From Oligoflexia bacterium (GTDB lineage Bacteria; Bdellovibrionota; UBA1018; CAIPTA01; JAALKR01): a DNA stretch of 50,621 nt. Below, piece after piece: positions 1 to 8,229 of the stretch. The position numbers and the translations under genes are program-made. Where the stretch lies: assembly GCA_011087955.1 (NCBI GenBank), contig JAALKR010000007.1, forward strand, positions 1-50,621, written 5' to 3'. The notes beneath the pieces were generated by a model that saw only the letters and a program-made list of their open reading frames with translations, had not been told where the DNA came from and did no database searches. How positions within the stretch are numbered: the first letter of the stretch is position 1; every line of letters begins with the position of its first letter.

Positions 1-23
1 GAGATAGTACCAGAAAACATATG

Positions 24-336
24 GCTCATATCTGTTACGGCGCTGACATTCCAGTCAATTGTCTCGAGCTGCCTTAGCGATCTAGCATAAAAAAAACATA
101 TTGCTCATATCTGTTACGGAGCTGACATTCCAGTCAATTGTCTCGAGCTGATCTAGCGAGCTAGCATTATAAAACATAAAGCTCATATCTGTTACGGAGC
201 TGACATTCCAGTTACTTGTCTCGAGCCGCTCTAGCGAGCTAGCAAAAACAAACATACCGCTCATGTTTGTCACTTGAGAAACATCTCCGCCTTTAAAGGT
301 GGTTAGGTTTCCACAGCCAGCAAATGCTCTTTCTAA
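24..336 (-). repeat. 78-bp tandem coding repeats (DUF285 units)
   Basis: At least four direct units start (GCTCAT on the + strand) at 24, 103, 181 and 259. Each encodes one 26-aa DUF285 unit. The outer units are the most alike; the one at 259 is more diverged. The 24-to-103 spacing is 79 rather than 78, which marks the frameshift. Confidence 0.85.
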
Positions 337-744
337 ATTTTTCCAACCCATTCTCCCAAAATCATCTACAGCAATAATCCTGTCCTTGTCGCCACCACTA
401 TTAAAATACCAAGCCTCCAAAGTGCCTACTATTGTAATGGTGTAATCGCCTGCTGCCTCGTATGTATGCCTGGCAGCAGGATCATCATGGGCCTTGACTT
501 CTGAGCTGCTTCCATCTCCCCAACTTACAGTGAAGTCATAGTTGTAACCCGATCTCAAAGGCAACTGGATATCCAGATCTGACGAAGAGATTCTCCAGGT
601 AGAGATAAATTTGCCCGGTGGTGTTGGGCTACTACTATCTGGATCACCACCTTCAGAGCACTCCGCTGGTACAATTCCAGCCACAAGGCTGAAGCACAAT
701 AAAGCCCTTAAAAGAAAACAGTAAGCATTCCTAATCATAATCAT
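82..744 (-). CDS. BspA-like (DUF285) leucine-rich surface protein, frameshifted, runs off left edge
   Basis: The protein has a hydrophobic signal peptide, a PKD-like segment (WGDGSS, then HTYEAAGDYTITI) and 26-residue repeats of the DUF285/BspA type (WNVSSVTDMS..MF). This family is displayed on or exported to the cell surface and is often adhesive; the role here is inferred. An SD sequence GGAGGAG (748-754) precedes ATG codons at 744 and 738; 738 has the more usual spacing. The frame ends at 82, but the repeat resumes in another frame to position 1. The frame is lost in an A8 tract at 89-96: removing one base restores FYARSLRQLETIDWNVS. Repeat starts on the + strand lie at 24, 103, 181 and 259, so spacings are 79, 78 and 78, which supports a 1-nt insertion. 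The gene is therefore a slipped or phase-variable gene, or carries a sequencing error; its true C-terminus is outside the window. Confidence 0.75.
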   Translation of the reverse strand: MIMIRNAYCFLLRALLCFSLVAGIVPAECSEGGDPDSSSPTPPGKFISTWRISSSDLDIQLPLRSGYNYDFTVSWGDGSSSEVKAHDDPAARHTYEAAGDYTITIVGTLEAWYFNSGGDKDRIIAVDDFGRMGWKNLERAFAGCGNLTTFKGGDVSQVTNMSGMFVFASSLERLETSNWNVSSVTDMSFMFYNASSLDQLETIDWNVSSVTDMSNMFFLC

Positions 745-922
745 AATCTCCTCCAACTGGATAACCTAGTCTACAGTTTTTTCTGCACCCAGCCAAGGCA
801 TACAATGACCTCACACGCATTTCGTCGAAAAAATGACACACTGACAGAGCAGAGCCACTAACAAAATTATAACTTGCACTTTATTTCTAGATAGAATGCA
901 ATTAGCAGACGTAGAGGTGATC

Positions 923-1780
923 ATGGTTTGCACTAGACTTATTCTTCTAGCTGTTGTTTCATTTGTCCTTTCGATTCCACTCTCGACGAGTGCAAGGTCA
1001 TTTGACTCAAATAACTCAGCATCATTTGACTATTTACCAGTGGGAAGTGGCGAACTCGTAAACCACGCATATTACTCGCTCTCTTACATTGAAACGCATG
1101 AAGTTTCCGAGTGGGTTGCACACAAACTCACACACGCGATGATCAATGGCAGCACAAGCAGAACAAACGATTATCGTAAAGACCCGCTAGTATCTACAGA
1201 ATCCGCCTCTCCAACCGCCTATCAAGGCAGTGGCTATGACCGGGGCCATTTGGTGCCCGCTGCTGACATGAAACTGAACCACACTGCTATGAGCGAAAGC
1301 TTCTATATGAGTAATATGGCTCCACAACTGCCTGGCTTTAACCGGGAAATTTGGTTAGAGCTGGAGCAGAAAATTCGATCGTGGGTAGATGCATTCGGCA
1401 CAATGTACGTCGTTACAGGACCGGTGCTTCATAGCGGCTTAACTCAATTGCCTCCACAAGGCGTCTCCGTTCCGGAACAGTTCTATAAAATCATCCTAGA
1501 TTTAAAGCGTAACAGGATGATTGCATTTCTTCTGGATAATGCTTCCTCACAAGAGCCTCTGGAAAGTTTTGTGGTCAGTGTGGATTATGTTGAAAACCTT
1601 ACTGGTGTAGATTTCTTCCCTGCCCTTCCGGACTGCCTTGAGGACTACCTGGAAGCATATAGCTTTCCAGGAGATTGGCAATTCTCTTCTTATCAACTTA
1701 AAACAAATCATGGATACACTCCCGAAGCTGCTTGTTTCCATTCAAATGACTATGGAAAAGATAAGAATTACCAGCATTGA
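923..1780 (+). CDS. Secreted DNA/RNA non-specific endonuclease (NUC1 family)
   Basis: This is a sugar-non-specific, Mg-dependent nuclease of the Serratia NucA/EndoG type, predicted to be exported. The catalytic box DRGHLVPAAD carries the general-base His. The later NMAPQ..GFNREIW..LE segment contains the metal-ligand Asn and the family's FNR/W signature, and the N-terminal EWVA.KLT segment is also typical. The N-terminus after Met at 923 is a good signal peptide (LILLAVVSFVLSIPLSTSA). An earlier ATG exists at 896, but AGAGGTGATC immediately precedes ATG 923, so I prefer 923. The 3' end overlaps the start of the following hydrolase by about 30 bp, implying translational coupling. Its likely role is degradation of extracellular or prey nucleic acid (inference). 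Confidence 0.92.
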   Translation: MVCTRLILLAVVSFVLSIPLSTSARSFDSNNSASFDYLPVGSGELVNHAYYSLSYIETHEVSEWVAHKLTHAMINGSTSRTNDYRKDPLVSTESASPTAYQGSGYDRGHLVPAADMKLNHTAMSESFYMSNMAPQLPGFNREIWLELEQKIRSWVDAFGTMYVVTGPVLHSGLTQLPPQGVSVPEQFYKIILDLKRNRMIAFLLDNASSQEPLESFVVSVDYVENLTGVDFFPALPDCLEDYLEAYSFPGDWQFSSYQLKTNHGYTPEAACFHSNDYGKDKNYQH

Positions 1781-2654
1781 TGGAAACGGTCAGAAGCTAG
1801 ACGGGGGCTCTATGTTTGGCAATGCCCCGCGTCCTGTCTGGGAGCGTTGGATTCAACCGGACAACTTAGGGCGAATTCCACTGGCCTGCCGTTCTATGTT
1901 GGTCGAAATCGACGATAAGAAGATTCTCTGTGAAACAGGAATCGGTGCTTTTTTTGACCCTAAAATGGCGGATCGTTTCGGCGTACAAAACGCGGACACC
2001 CACCTTTTATCCAAAAAATTAGCCGAACACGGAATCGACCATTCGGAAATTGATTATGTAATACTAACTCACCTGCATTTTGACCACGCCGGCGGGCTAT
2101 TACCGAGCTTCACAGAAATTAAGTCCGGAAATGATCAGCTACTTTTTTCAAATGCAAAATATGTTGTGGGCAAGGAAGCCTTTGCTCGAGCGAAAGAACC
2201 ACACTTTAGAGACAGAGCCTCCTTTATTCCGGGGCTAGTAGAAAAGCTAGAATCGAGTGGTCGTCTAATTATTGTCGACGGCGATGGCAGCCACAGCCAC
2301 AGCCACAGCCATGCCGATGTAATTCCAGAAAAAATTTCCTTCACCTATAGTAACGGGCACACCCCAGGGCAAATGCTACCGATCATTCAAGGCAACTCGA
2401 AAAAGATCATTTTTACCGGAGACTTGATTCCAGGAGTACCCTGGATTCATCTGCCTATTACAATGGGGTATGACCGTTACCCTGAGCTATTGATTGATGA
2501 GAAGCAAGACCTATACAACAAGGCAAAGAACGAAGACTGGCTTTTCTTCTTTACCCATGATCCAGTCACCGCATGTGCCAGCATTCATAAGAACGAAAAA
2601 GGGAAATACTCAGCGAACGAAAAATATGAAACCCTCGATCAGTTTGCGCTATAG
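1752..2654 (+). CDS. Metallo-beta-lactamase-fold hydrolase
   Basis: Cytoplasmic MBL-fold hydrolase with the complete dinuclear zinc set: THLHFDHAGG (His107, His109, Asp111, His112 counted from ATG 1752), His in NGHTPGQ, Asp in FTGDL and a final His in FTHDP. The N-terminus (DGGSMFGNAPRPVW) resembles the group containing lactonases and related esterases, but the substrate cannot be read from sequence. ATG 1746 and ATG 1752 are both possible and lie inside the 3' end of the nuclease gene; a longer open frame starting at 1638 would overlap it deeply and is unlikely. An unusual Ser-His run (SHSHSHSHAD), encoded by repeated CACAGC hexamers near 2291-2311, sits in a loop before the GHTPG motif. A weak SD suggests coupling to the upstream gene. 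Confidence 0.88.
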   Translation: MEKIRITSIDGNGQKLDGGSMFGNAPRPVWERWIQPDNLGRIPLACRSMLVEIDDKKILCETGIGAFFDPKMADRFGVQNADTHLLSKKLAEHGIDHSEIDYVILTHLHFDHAGGLLPSFTEIKSGNDQLLFSNAKYVVGKEAFARAKEPHFRDRASFIPGLVEKLESSGRLIIVDGDGSHSHSHSHADVIPEKISFTYSNGHTPGQMLPIIQGNSKKIIFTGDLIPGVPWIHLPITMGYDRYPELLIDEKQDLYNKAKNEDWLFFFTHDPVTACASIHKNEKGKYSANEKYETLDQFAL

Positions 2655-2664
2655 GAGTACTATG

Positions 2665-3486
2665 CTACAGGAACTCTATTAATTCCTCTGGATAGTCAGT
2701 AATAATTCCATCAACTCCAATATCGATTAGCCTCTTCCAATCCTCCTTAGTATTCGCAATCCAAGCCAAGACTTTAATCCTGTCTTTATGCAATGCTTCA
2801 AGCATAGGTTTATCAATCCAATGCAGGTTTATAGAGACGAACTGAGCCTGTACGCTCTTCGCTACTTCACTATAGTTAAAATAATTATCTCCAAACAGCG
2901 CTGATATTGAGAGCTTCTCATCTATTTTTCGAATCTCTCCCAACACTCGATGGTCAAAGGACTGAATTATTGCTCGGTCCTGGAAGCAAAATTCTTTGAG
3001 CAACTCATATAGCAATTTTGCGAATTGCTCTGGCGTAGGAAATAGCTCTGGGTACGCCGGCAATGACTTACACTCAATATTGAATGCCACCTCACCCAAT
3101 TTTGAGCTTGTGCACGCTTGCTCAAACACTTCGCGAAGCAAAGGTATTCGCAGCCCCTGTACCGCCTTTTGTTTGGGAAAGCGCGGATTTCCCAGTGAAC
3201 CGCAATCAAATTGAGCAAGTTCGTCATAATGTAAGGAACGGACTATGACCTTATCAGTTAGCCTGGCACCACTTGGGGCCACACAAATGTCTGGATTAAG
3301 AATCGGATCATGGCAAACAACAAGCTGATTGTCCTTTGTCGCTAATATATCTAATTCAATATACTGGGCGCCACAATCGGCGGCGTACTCAAAGCCTATG
3401 AGTGTATTTTCAGGGCGCGCGCCCCGTGCTCCCCGGTGACCATGCACATAAACCTTACACTTCGAGCTCGTGCTAGAACTACTCAT
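2665..3486 (-). CDS. ugpQ: Glycerophosphodiester phosphodiesterase
   Basis: GDPD-family TIM-barrel enzyme that cleaves glycerophosphodiesters to glycerol-3-phosphate and an alcohol. Both catalytic histidines are present: the N-terminal HGHRGARG..PENT motif and CHDP about 40 residues later, with metal-ligand IELDI between them. The C-terminus has the family end AWIAN..., then DGIITDYPEEL. There is no signal peptide (N-terminus Ser-rich, MSSSSTSS), so a cytosolic UgpQ-like role is likely. It lies 12 bp downstream of the EEP gene on the same strand and is probably co-transcribed with it, which suggests phosphate or phospholipid scavenging. It faces the MBL hydrolase tail-to-tail with only about 10 bp between. 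The symbol is by family resemblance. Confidence 0.88.
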   Translation of the reverse strand: MSSSSTSSKCKVYVHGHRGARGARPENTLIGFEYAADCGAQYIELDILATKDNQLVVCHDPILNPDICVAPSGARLTDKVIVRSLHYDELAQFDCGSLGNPRFPKQKAVQGLRIPLLREVFEQACTSSKLGEVAFNIECKSLPAYPELFPTPEQFAKLLYELLKEFCFQDRAIIQSFDHRVLGEIRKIDEKLSISALFGDNYFNYSEVAKSVQAQFVSINLHWIDKPMLEALHKDRIKVLAWIANTKEDWKRLIDIGVDGIITDYPEELIEFL

Positions 3487-3498
3487 ACTAGAATTCTA

Positions 3499-4770
3499 TT
3501 ACAGCTTTATCTTGGCCCAAATAGGTTTGTGGTCGGAGGCTTCTTTACTAAGGGCATAAGCCTCATTAACTTCAACCCAGCACTTCACTTGTGCGCCCCT
3601 CTCTTTCTTTGAGTAGGACCGCACTACACGACCGACAGGAAGTGCTTCCGGAAGTAAAACAGAGCCTCCACAACCCAACTCCTTACGATTGGCCGTAGGC
3701 GAATGCACTCCGCCTTCTACTACCTCAATATCATTGCTTAGCAGTATATAATCCAGTTGAGCCGTCCACCCCTTAGGGGCAAATGAAGATGACTCATACG
3801 TAATAAAGTTGTTACCCCATTCTTTCCAAGGCTTAAACTTCTTGTATAAAGACCTAAGGACCATGGAACCAGGCTTCTTATCGTCGCGAATATCCACATT
3901 CCAGTCACCCACGGCCACGAACGTTGCATCTTTTGCAATTGGCTTCACTACTTTTTCATTCTTACTATTTTTCCAACGAAGCTCCTTTCCGCTAAAAACG
4001 GAAGATTTTCCTGATAAATACCATTCTAGGAAGGCTAGTTGGTCGTGGTTGCGCTTGTTATTGGGTGATTTTGGATTACCAAAGTGATGCGCAGGCACTG
4101 CGTGCAGCAAAATGAAGTGAACCTTTTTGCCTTTCACATTTACTACGGCATCCGTGAAATTTTTATCAAACAACTGCTTATTGGCTGGAAACTTGTTTCC
4201 ATCGCTATCGCGGTATTGACTAAGGTCTAACTTTGAATTGAAGACTTTCCAAGGAATACTGGAAATGATCTTCGTTGACTCAATTGGAAACCGAGAGGCA
4301 GCGCCACTAGAATATTGACCTGAAAAAATTCCAAAATTTACTTTGTCCGCAAGTTCCATTACTCGCTTGGCATGAGTATTTACTTCGTAGCTTCCATCTT
4401 TCTTTTGTTTTGCCAATAACCCCGTATTCGCGGGGCCAAACGCATAGGAGAAAAGGCTAGATTCCTTCCCTGAAATTAGACGCATCAAGTTATGCATATT
4501 TTCACCCGAACTCTGATAACTAGAGTCCGGAACGGATGGCATATCATACTGCATTTCATTGACAGAAAATAAGTGCCAAGTAAACTTCTGACTTACCTGA
4601 ACTGCTTTACGCAACTGCTCGTGATCTAAACCAGCTCGAATCTTTGTCGAATCTAACTCTCTAATGTTGTAATGAACCACATTAATGACGGTTGCCGAGC
4701 CAATAACGGGAACTACTGATAGAGGGAAAATCGCTATCAGCCCGCGGTAGTAGAGTTTGAAATTATTCAT
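3499..4770 (-). CDS. Secreted endonuclease/exonuclease/phosphatase (EEP) family protein
   Basis: The N-terminus (FKLYYRGLIAIFPLSVVPVIGSA) is an export signal. The body has DNase I/sphingomyelinase-like EEP motifs: VVHYNIRE near the start, SVNEMQYD (metal-binding Glu), ILLHAVPAHH, VAVGDWNVDIRD (Asp/Asn of the active site) and SDHKPIWAKI at the C-terminus (catalytic His). Members hydrolyse phosphodiester bonds in DNA, sphingomyelin or phosphoinositides, and sequence alone does not choose between them. The ATG at 4770 is preceded by a G-rich SD (AAGGGGGGATT). It is first of two genes with the GDPD downstream. With the NUC1 nuclease nearby it makes a small cluster of phosphodiesterases, which would suit a predator or scavenger (inference). 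Confidence 0.82.
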   Translation of the reverse strand: MNNFKLYYRGLIAIFPLSVVPVIGSATVINVVHYNIRELDSTKIRAGLDHEQLRKAVQVSQKFTWHLFSVNEMQYDMPSVPDSSYQSSGENMHNLMRLISGKESSLFSYAFGPANTGLLAKQKKDGSYEVNTHAKRVMELADKVNFGIFSGQYSSGAASRFPIESTKIISSIPWKVFNSKLDLSQYRDSDGNKFPANKQLFDKNFTDAVVNVKGKKVHFILLHAVPAHHFGNPKSPNNKRNHDQLAFLEWYLSGKSSVFSGKELRWKNSKNEKVVKPIAKDATFVAVGDWNVDIRDDKKPGSMVLRSLYKKFKPWKEWGNNFITYESSSFAPKGWTAQLDYILLSNDIEVVEGGVHSPTANRKELGCGGSVLLPEALPVGRVVRSYSKKERGAQVKCWVEVNEAYALSKEASDHKPIWAKIKL

Positions 4771-4791
4771 ACGCGCTAATCCCCCCTTCCT

Positions 4792-4872
4792 CTAGATGAA
4801 GCGATATACCGCCTCCAAGCGAAGCTCTGTGTCCTTTAACATGAACTTAGAGCTGAGTGAAGGATCTAACAT
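4792..4872 (-). pseudogene. Possible remnant of an outer-membrane beta-barrel C-terminus
   Basis: On the minus strand, just upstream of the EEP gene, an open stretch reads MLDPSLSSKFM then LKDTELRLEAVYRFI and stop, and it is closed by a TAG shortly upstream. Alternating hydrophobic residues and a terminal aromatic plus hydrophobic residue look like the last strands of a beta-barrel protein. No SD or signal peptide is visible. It may be the tail of a decayed gene, or chance. Confidence 0.25.
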
Positions 4873-5023
4873 CCAAGTGCGACTTGGCTAGGGTTTGATT
4901 GAATTTTTGATTTAATTTGTATACTACTGAAACTAAATAAGTAATTTCTACGGAAATTCCTCGCTCAGAGACCTGCTTATAGTATACTAATTAAATACAT
5001 TATTAAGGCTGGAGGAGAGCTTG

Positions 5024-5989
5024 GTGCAACGGTGTGTTTCTATAAAAACTATTAATTTACAAGCACTTATGCTGTCTACCCTGCTTGTGACACTATGCAT
5101 CTTTTTCCTGGGCAGTGAGGCTCTTGCCTGGACCGGCTATAAAATCGCGGGAACGAAATACCTTGCCACACTTCAAGCCAGCAAGGTGTCTAGCGACATC
5201 CCATTTTCTCAAAGCCTGGATAATCCGAACGAATTTTACCGCGTTGTAAACATTTTAACGGACAAAGACCCCAAAAATAATACAGAAATTTTTGTTCAGG
5301 ACCTCTCGGAAGTAGAAAATGCTGCCGCCAAAACTTGCCTCGACCTAAAAAATAACACACTAAAAATTCGACCATGGAAAAACCAGAATAACTCGAACAT
5401 CGGAGCGAGCCCACTGACCGGAGCTCGTGTGCAGCCAAATAACGGAAGCTTCCGATTGTCTCGACTTGTTGTAGACTGTAAAGCCCCAAAGGGCTCACGC
5501 GTATTTTATGCAATTCAAATGAGCTTGCCCTTTCTTGCATCCTGCGTGGAATTCTCCGGACAGAAGTTAGTAAACTTACACTTCCGCAAAAAAGAAGAGC
5601 AGATCTCAGAGCATATATCCTCAAAGGCCAAAATCCATGCGCGCCAGGATATCGATGCGCAAACTCTAGCTATGCGCATTCACCTATTGGTCGGGTTACA
5701 GACTATTCGCCAAGCTGGCCTCAAATGGTACGCTTCCAATCAATACAAAAAAATAGCCCAAAAAATCTCTGCTCAGAGACGGCAAAAAAATGAAATCGCG
5801 TTTGAGAAACTTAGATCGCTCGAATGGTCAGAGGAACTAGGACAGCTGAAACAGAACTATCAAAAGCAGGCGTCTAAATTCCCAGGGTCCTACCCCATTG
5901 CTGAGATTCGCTCCCACCAAGCAAAAAACATTCTTAGCCGCCTAATGCCCACTGCCACTCGGACTCCATCCTCTAAACAATCAGATTGA
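5024..5989 (+). CDS. Secreted protein of unknown function
   Basis: I do not recognise this family. The N-terminus has a strong signal peptide (LSTLLVTLCIFFLGSEALA, then W), so the mature protein of about 280 aa is exported. The central part contains several cysteines (TCLDLK, VVDCKAP, ASCVEF) that could form disulfides; the C-terminal third is basic, Gln-rich and predicted helical (QYKKIAQKISAQRRQK). There is no ATG start: SD GGAGGAG at 5011-5017 is followed by TTG 5021 and GTG 5024, and spacing favours GTG 5024. The stop codon lies inside a TTGACC hexamer repeat. It is followed by the AGCS transporter 54 bp later on the same strand. Confidence 0.7.
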   Translation: MQRCVSIKTINLQALMLSTLLVTLCIFFLGSEALAWTGYKIAGTKYLATLQASKVSSDIPFSQSLDNPNEFYRVVNILTDKDPKNNTEIFVQDLSEVENAAAKTCLDLKNNTLKIRPWKNQNNSNIGASPLTGARVQPNNGSFRLSRLVVDCKAPKGSRVFYAIQMSLPFLASCVEFSGQKLVNLHFRKKEEQISEHISSKAKIHARQDIDAQTLAMRIHLLVGLQTIRQAGLKWYASNQYKKIAQKISAQRRQKNEIAFEKLRSLEWSEELGQLKQNYQKQASKFPGSYPIAEIRSHQAKNILSRLMPTATRTPSSKQSD

Positions 5990-6009
5990 CCTTGACCTTG
6001 ACCTTCACC
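5986..6009 (+). repeat. Hexamer tandem repeat at a stop codon
   Basis: Four consecutive hexamers (TTGACC three times, then TTCACC) span and follow the TGA stop of the upstream gene. They sit between two co-oriented genes. No function is evident. Confidence 0.7.
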
Positions 6010-6043
6010 TCAGGAATGACTAGGATTCTTCCTTGGGAGACAC

Positions 6044-7369
6044 ATGGCAATATTGAATGAATTCCTAGCGACCGCTGTCGGCTGGGTTTGGGGTTTACCG
6101 CTCGTCATACTGCTGCTTTCGACGGGCGTGGTTCTAACGGTGATGCTAGGTGGAATTCAATTCCGCGCTTTCAGCCACGCAATTGCGGTAGTTCGCGGTC
6201 AGTTTGATAACCCAAGCGATCCAGGGGAAATTTCTCATTTCCAAGCCCTCTGCACCGCCCTATCCGCAACAGTTGGTTTAGGCAATATCGCCGGCGTTGC
6301 CGTTGCACTTGCGACAGGGGGGCCTGGGGCCACCTTCTGGATGATTCTCGTTGGTTTACTTGGCATGGCAACGAAATTTGCCGAATGCACACTTGCCGTT
6401 AAATATAGACACGTCGACAACCGAGGCATCGTACATGGTGGTCCAATGCACTACATTGAAAAAGGTTTGGGGCCGGCCTTCAAACCATTAGCGATGTTCT
6501 TTGCCGTTGCTTGTGTGTGTGCAAGCTTTGGTGCTGCCAATATGTTCCAAACAAACCAAGTAGCGGCCATACTTAAGAGTAGCTTTGCAGTTCCCGAGAT
6601 TGCCAGCGGCCTCGTGCTTGCAATTCTTACGGCTATCGTAATTATTGGCGGCATTCGACGAATCGGTGAAGTGGCCTCATTCTTGGTCCCAATTATGGGA
6701 GGCATCTACATTGTCGGCGCGCTAATCGTAATTATAATGCATATTTCAGACGTACCTGCTCTGTTTGGAATGATTATCTCGGATGCTTTCACAGGAAAAG
6801 CCGTTGCTGGTGGATTCTTCGGTGTCTTAATTCAAGGTGTACGTAGAGCATGCTTTTCAAACGAGGCTGGGCTTGGTTCCGCGCCAATCGCACACTCCGC
6901 AGCTGCCACCAAAGAGCCCGTTCGCGAAGGTGTGGTTGCCGTGCTGGAGCCATTCATTGACACAGTTGTAATCTGCACAATGACCGCATTGGTAATCTTG
7001 ATATCCGGCGCTTACACTGGCGAAGCCAAAGGCGTGGCCATGACGGCTGCCGCATTTAACTCTGGAATCCCTGGATTTGGTAATTATTTTATTCCAATTG
7101 CAGTGACTCTCTTTGCCTATTCAACACTCCTCAGCTGGTCCTATTATGGAGAGCGTGCAATCGACTACCTAGTCGGGGAAAAAGGCATTCTTCCATATAA
7201 GGTACTCTACTGCATCCTCGCAGTATGTGGAGCGCTCTGGGCGATTGATCCCGTATTGAATTTTTCTGATATGATGTTTGGTCTCATGGCAATTCCGAAT
7301 CTATTAGCAGTTTTATTCCTACTACCGAAATTGCGCAAGGACACAAAGTCTTATTTCGCCCGCTTGTAG
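6044..7369 (+). CDS. Sodium:alanine/glycine symporter (AGCS family)
   Basis: Inner-membrane secondary transporter with about 10-11 hydrophobic segments over 441 aa, the usual AGCS length. Family signatures are clear: SATVGLGNIAGVAVA near residue 75, GGPMHYIEKGLG near residue 130, and FSNEAGLGSAPIAHSAA near residue 275. It imports alanine or glycine (or a related small amino acid) with Na+. ATG 6044 is preceded by TTGGGAGACAC. It converges on the flagellin gene with 23 bp between stop codons and a hairpin overlapping its own stop. Amino-acid uptake suits a proteolytic or predatory lifestyle (inference). Confidence 0.95.
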   Translation: MAILNEFLATAVGWVWGLPLVILLLSTGVVLTVMLGGIQFRAFSHAIAVVRGQFDNPSDPGEISHFQALCTALSATVGLGNIAGVAVALATGGPGATFWMILVGLLGMATKFAECTLAVKYRHVDNRGIVHGGPMHYIEKGLGPAFKPLAMFFAVACVCASFGAANMFQTNQVAAILKSSFAVPEIASGLVLAILTAIVIIGGIRRIGEVASFLVPIMGGIYIVGALIVIIMHISDVPALFGMIISDAFTGKAVAGGFFGVLIQGVRRACFSNEAGLGSAPIAHSAAATKEPVREGVVAVLEPFIDTVVICTMTALVILISGAYTGEAKGVAMTAAAFNSGIPGFGNYFIPIAVTLFAYSTLLSWSYYGERAIDYLVGEKGILPYKVLYCILAVCGALWAIDPVLNFSDMMFGLMAIPNLLAVLFLLPKLRKDTKSYFARL

Positions 7370-7380
7370 TCAACAAGCGG
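7360..7380. terminator. Inverted repeat between convergent symporter and flagellin genes
   Basis: Perfect 8-bp stem CCGCTTGT / ACAAGCGG with 5-nt loop AGTCA. The left arm includes the symporter's TAG stop. There is no strong U-tract on either strand, so this is a possible bidirectional terminator rather than a certain one. Confidence 0.5.
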
Positions 7381-7392
7381 ACGAACCTATAT

Positions 7393-8229
7393 TTATCCAA
7401 TCAATTTCAACGCGTTCATCTGACTAGTATTAGCCTGAGACAGCACGCTAATGCCAGACTGTTGCAGAATACTCTGCTGCGTAAGCTTAGAACTTTCAAT
7501 AGCAAAGTCTGCATCACGAATCCGTGAGTTCGCCGCAGAAAGATTCTCTGTCTGATGTCCCAGATTACGAATAGTCGAGCCTAATCTATTCTGCAAAGCT
7601 CCAAGTTCTGCTCTTTGGCCATTTACCCTTGAAATTGCGACATCTAACTTTTCTAAATTAGTCTGCGCCTCTTGTTTGTTTTCAATTCTCGTTTCCGCAA
7701 CACCAAGACTGTTGGCTGTAGCGTTCTGCTCTCCAACATCATAAACCAAGCGGTTATTTTTCGGATCGTTATGAATACCAACTTGGAATTCTAATGGTGA
7801 AGCTTGTGTTCCATTTAATAATTGGTTTCCATTAAAATTCGTAACATTGGCAATCCGATCAATCTCATCGACGAGAGATGTATATTCCAGATCACTATAT
7901 TGGCGCTCTTCTGCCCCAATCGTATCCGAAGCAGCTTGCACGCTTAGCTCACGCAACCTTATCAAAATATTGCTAATCTCATTTAAGCCACCTTCCGCGG
8001 TTTGAACTAATGAAATACCGTCTTGGGTATTCCGTTTAGCTTGCCCTAAACCTCGAATGCTTGCTTTGAGTTTTTCCGAAATAGCCAAGCCAGCAGCATC
8101 ATCACCTGCTCGATTAATTCGACTACCGCTGGATAATCGATCCAGTGATTGAGCTTGAGCTTCAGTGGAAGCTGTTAGTGCTCGTTGTGCCTTTAAGGCC
8201 GTTACATTTGTAGCGATACGTAATCCCAC
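7393..8229 (-). CDS. fliC: Flagellin
   Basis: Filament subunit. The N-terminal D0/D1 block (MGLRIATNVTALKAQRAL, LSSGSRINRAGDDAAGLAIS, TQDGISLVQTAEGGLNEI) and the C-terminal block (NRLGSTIRNLGHQTENLSAA.SRIRDADFA, ending VLSQANTSQMNALKLIG) are both complete. At 278 aa it lacks the central D2/D3 domains, as in Bdellovibrio-type flagellins. The start is GTG at 8229, set by the SD AAGGAGGA six to seven bases upstream. It is a lone flagellin: no other filament gene, cap or chaperone is adjacent, although a FliL-like gene lies at 29.3 kb. A long 5' region precedes it. Confidence 0.96.
   Translation of the reverse strand: MGLRIATNVTALKAQRALTASTEAQAQSLDRLSSGSRINRAGDDAAGLAISEKLKASIRGLGQAKRNTQDGISLVQTAEGGLNEISNILIRLRELSVQAASDTIGAEERQYSDLEYTSLVDEIDRIANVTNFNGNQLLNGTQASPLEFQVGIHNDPKNNRLVYDVGEQNATANSLGVAETRIENKQEAQTNLEKLDVAISRVNGQRAELGALQNRLGSTIRNLGHQTENLSAANSRIRDADFAIESSKLTQQSILQQSGISVLSQANTSQMNALKLIG

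Noticed and set aside
1638-1751. Longer N-terminus for the MBL hydrolase
   Set aside because: It overlaps the conserved nuclease 3' region, has no SD, and adds residues not expected in the MBL fold.
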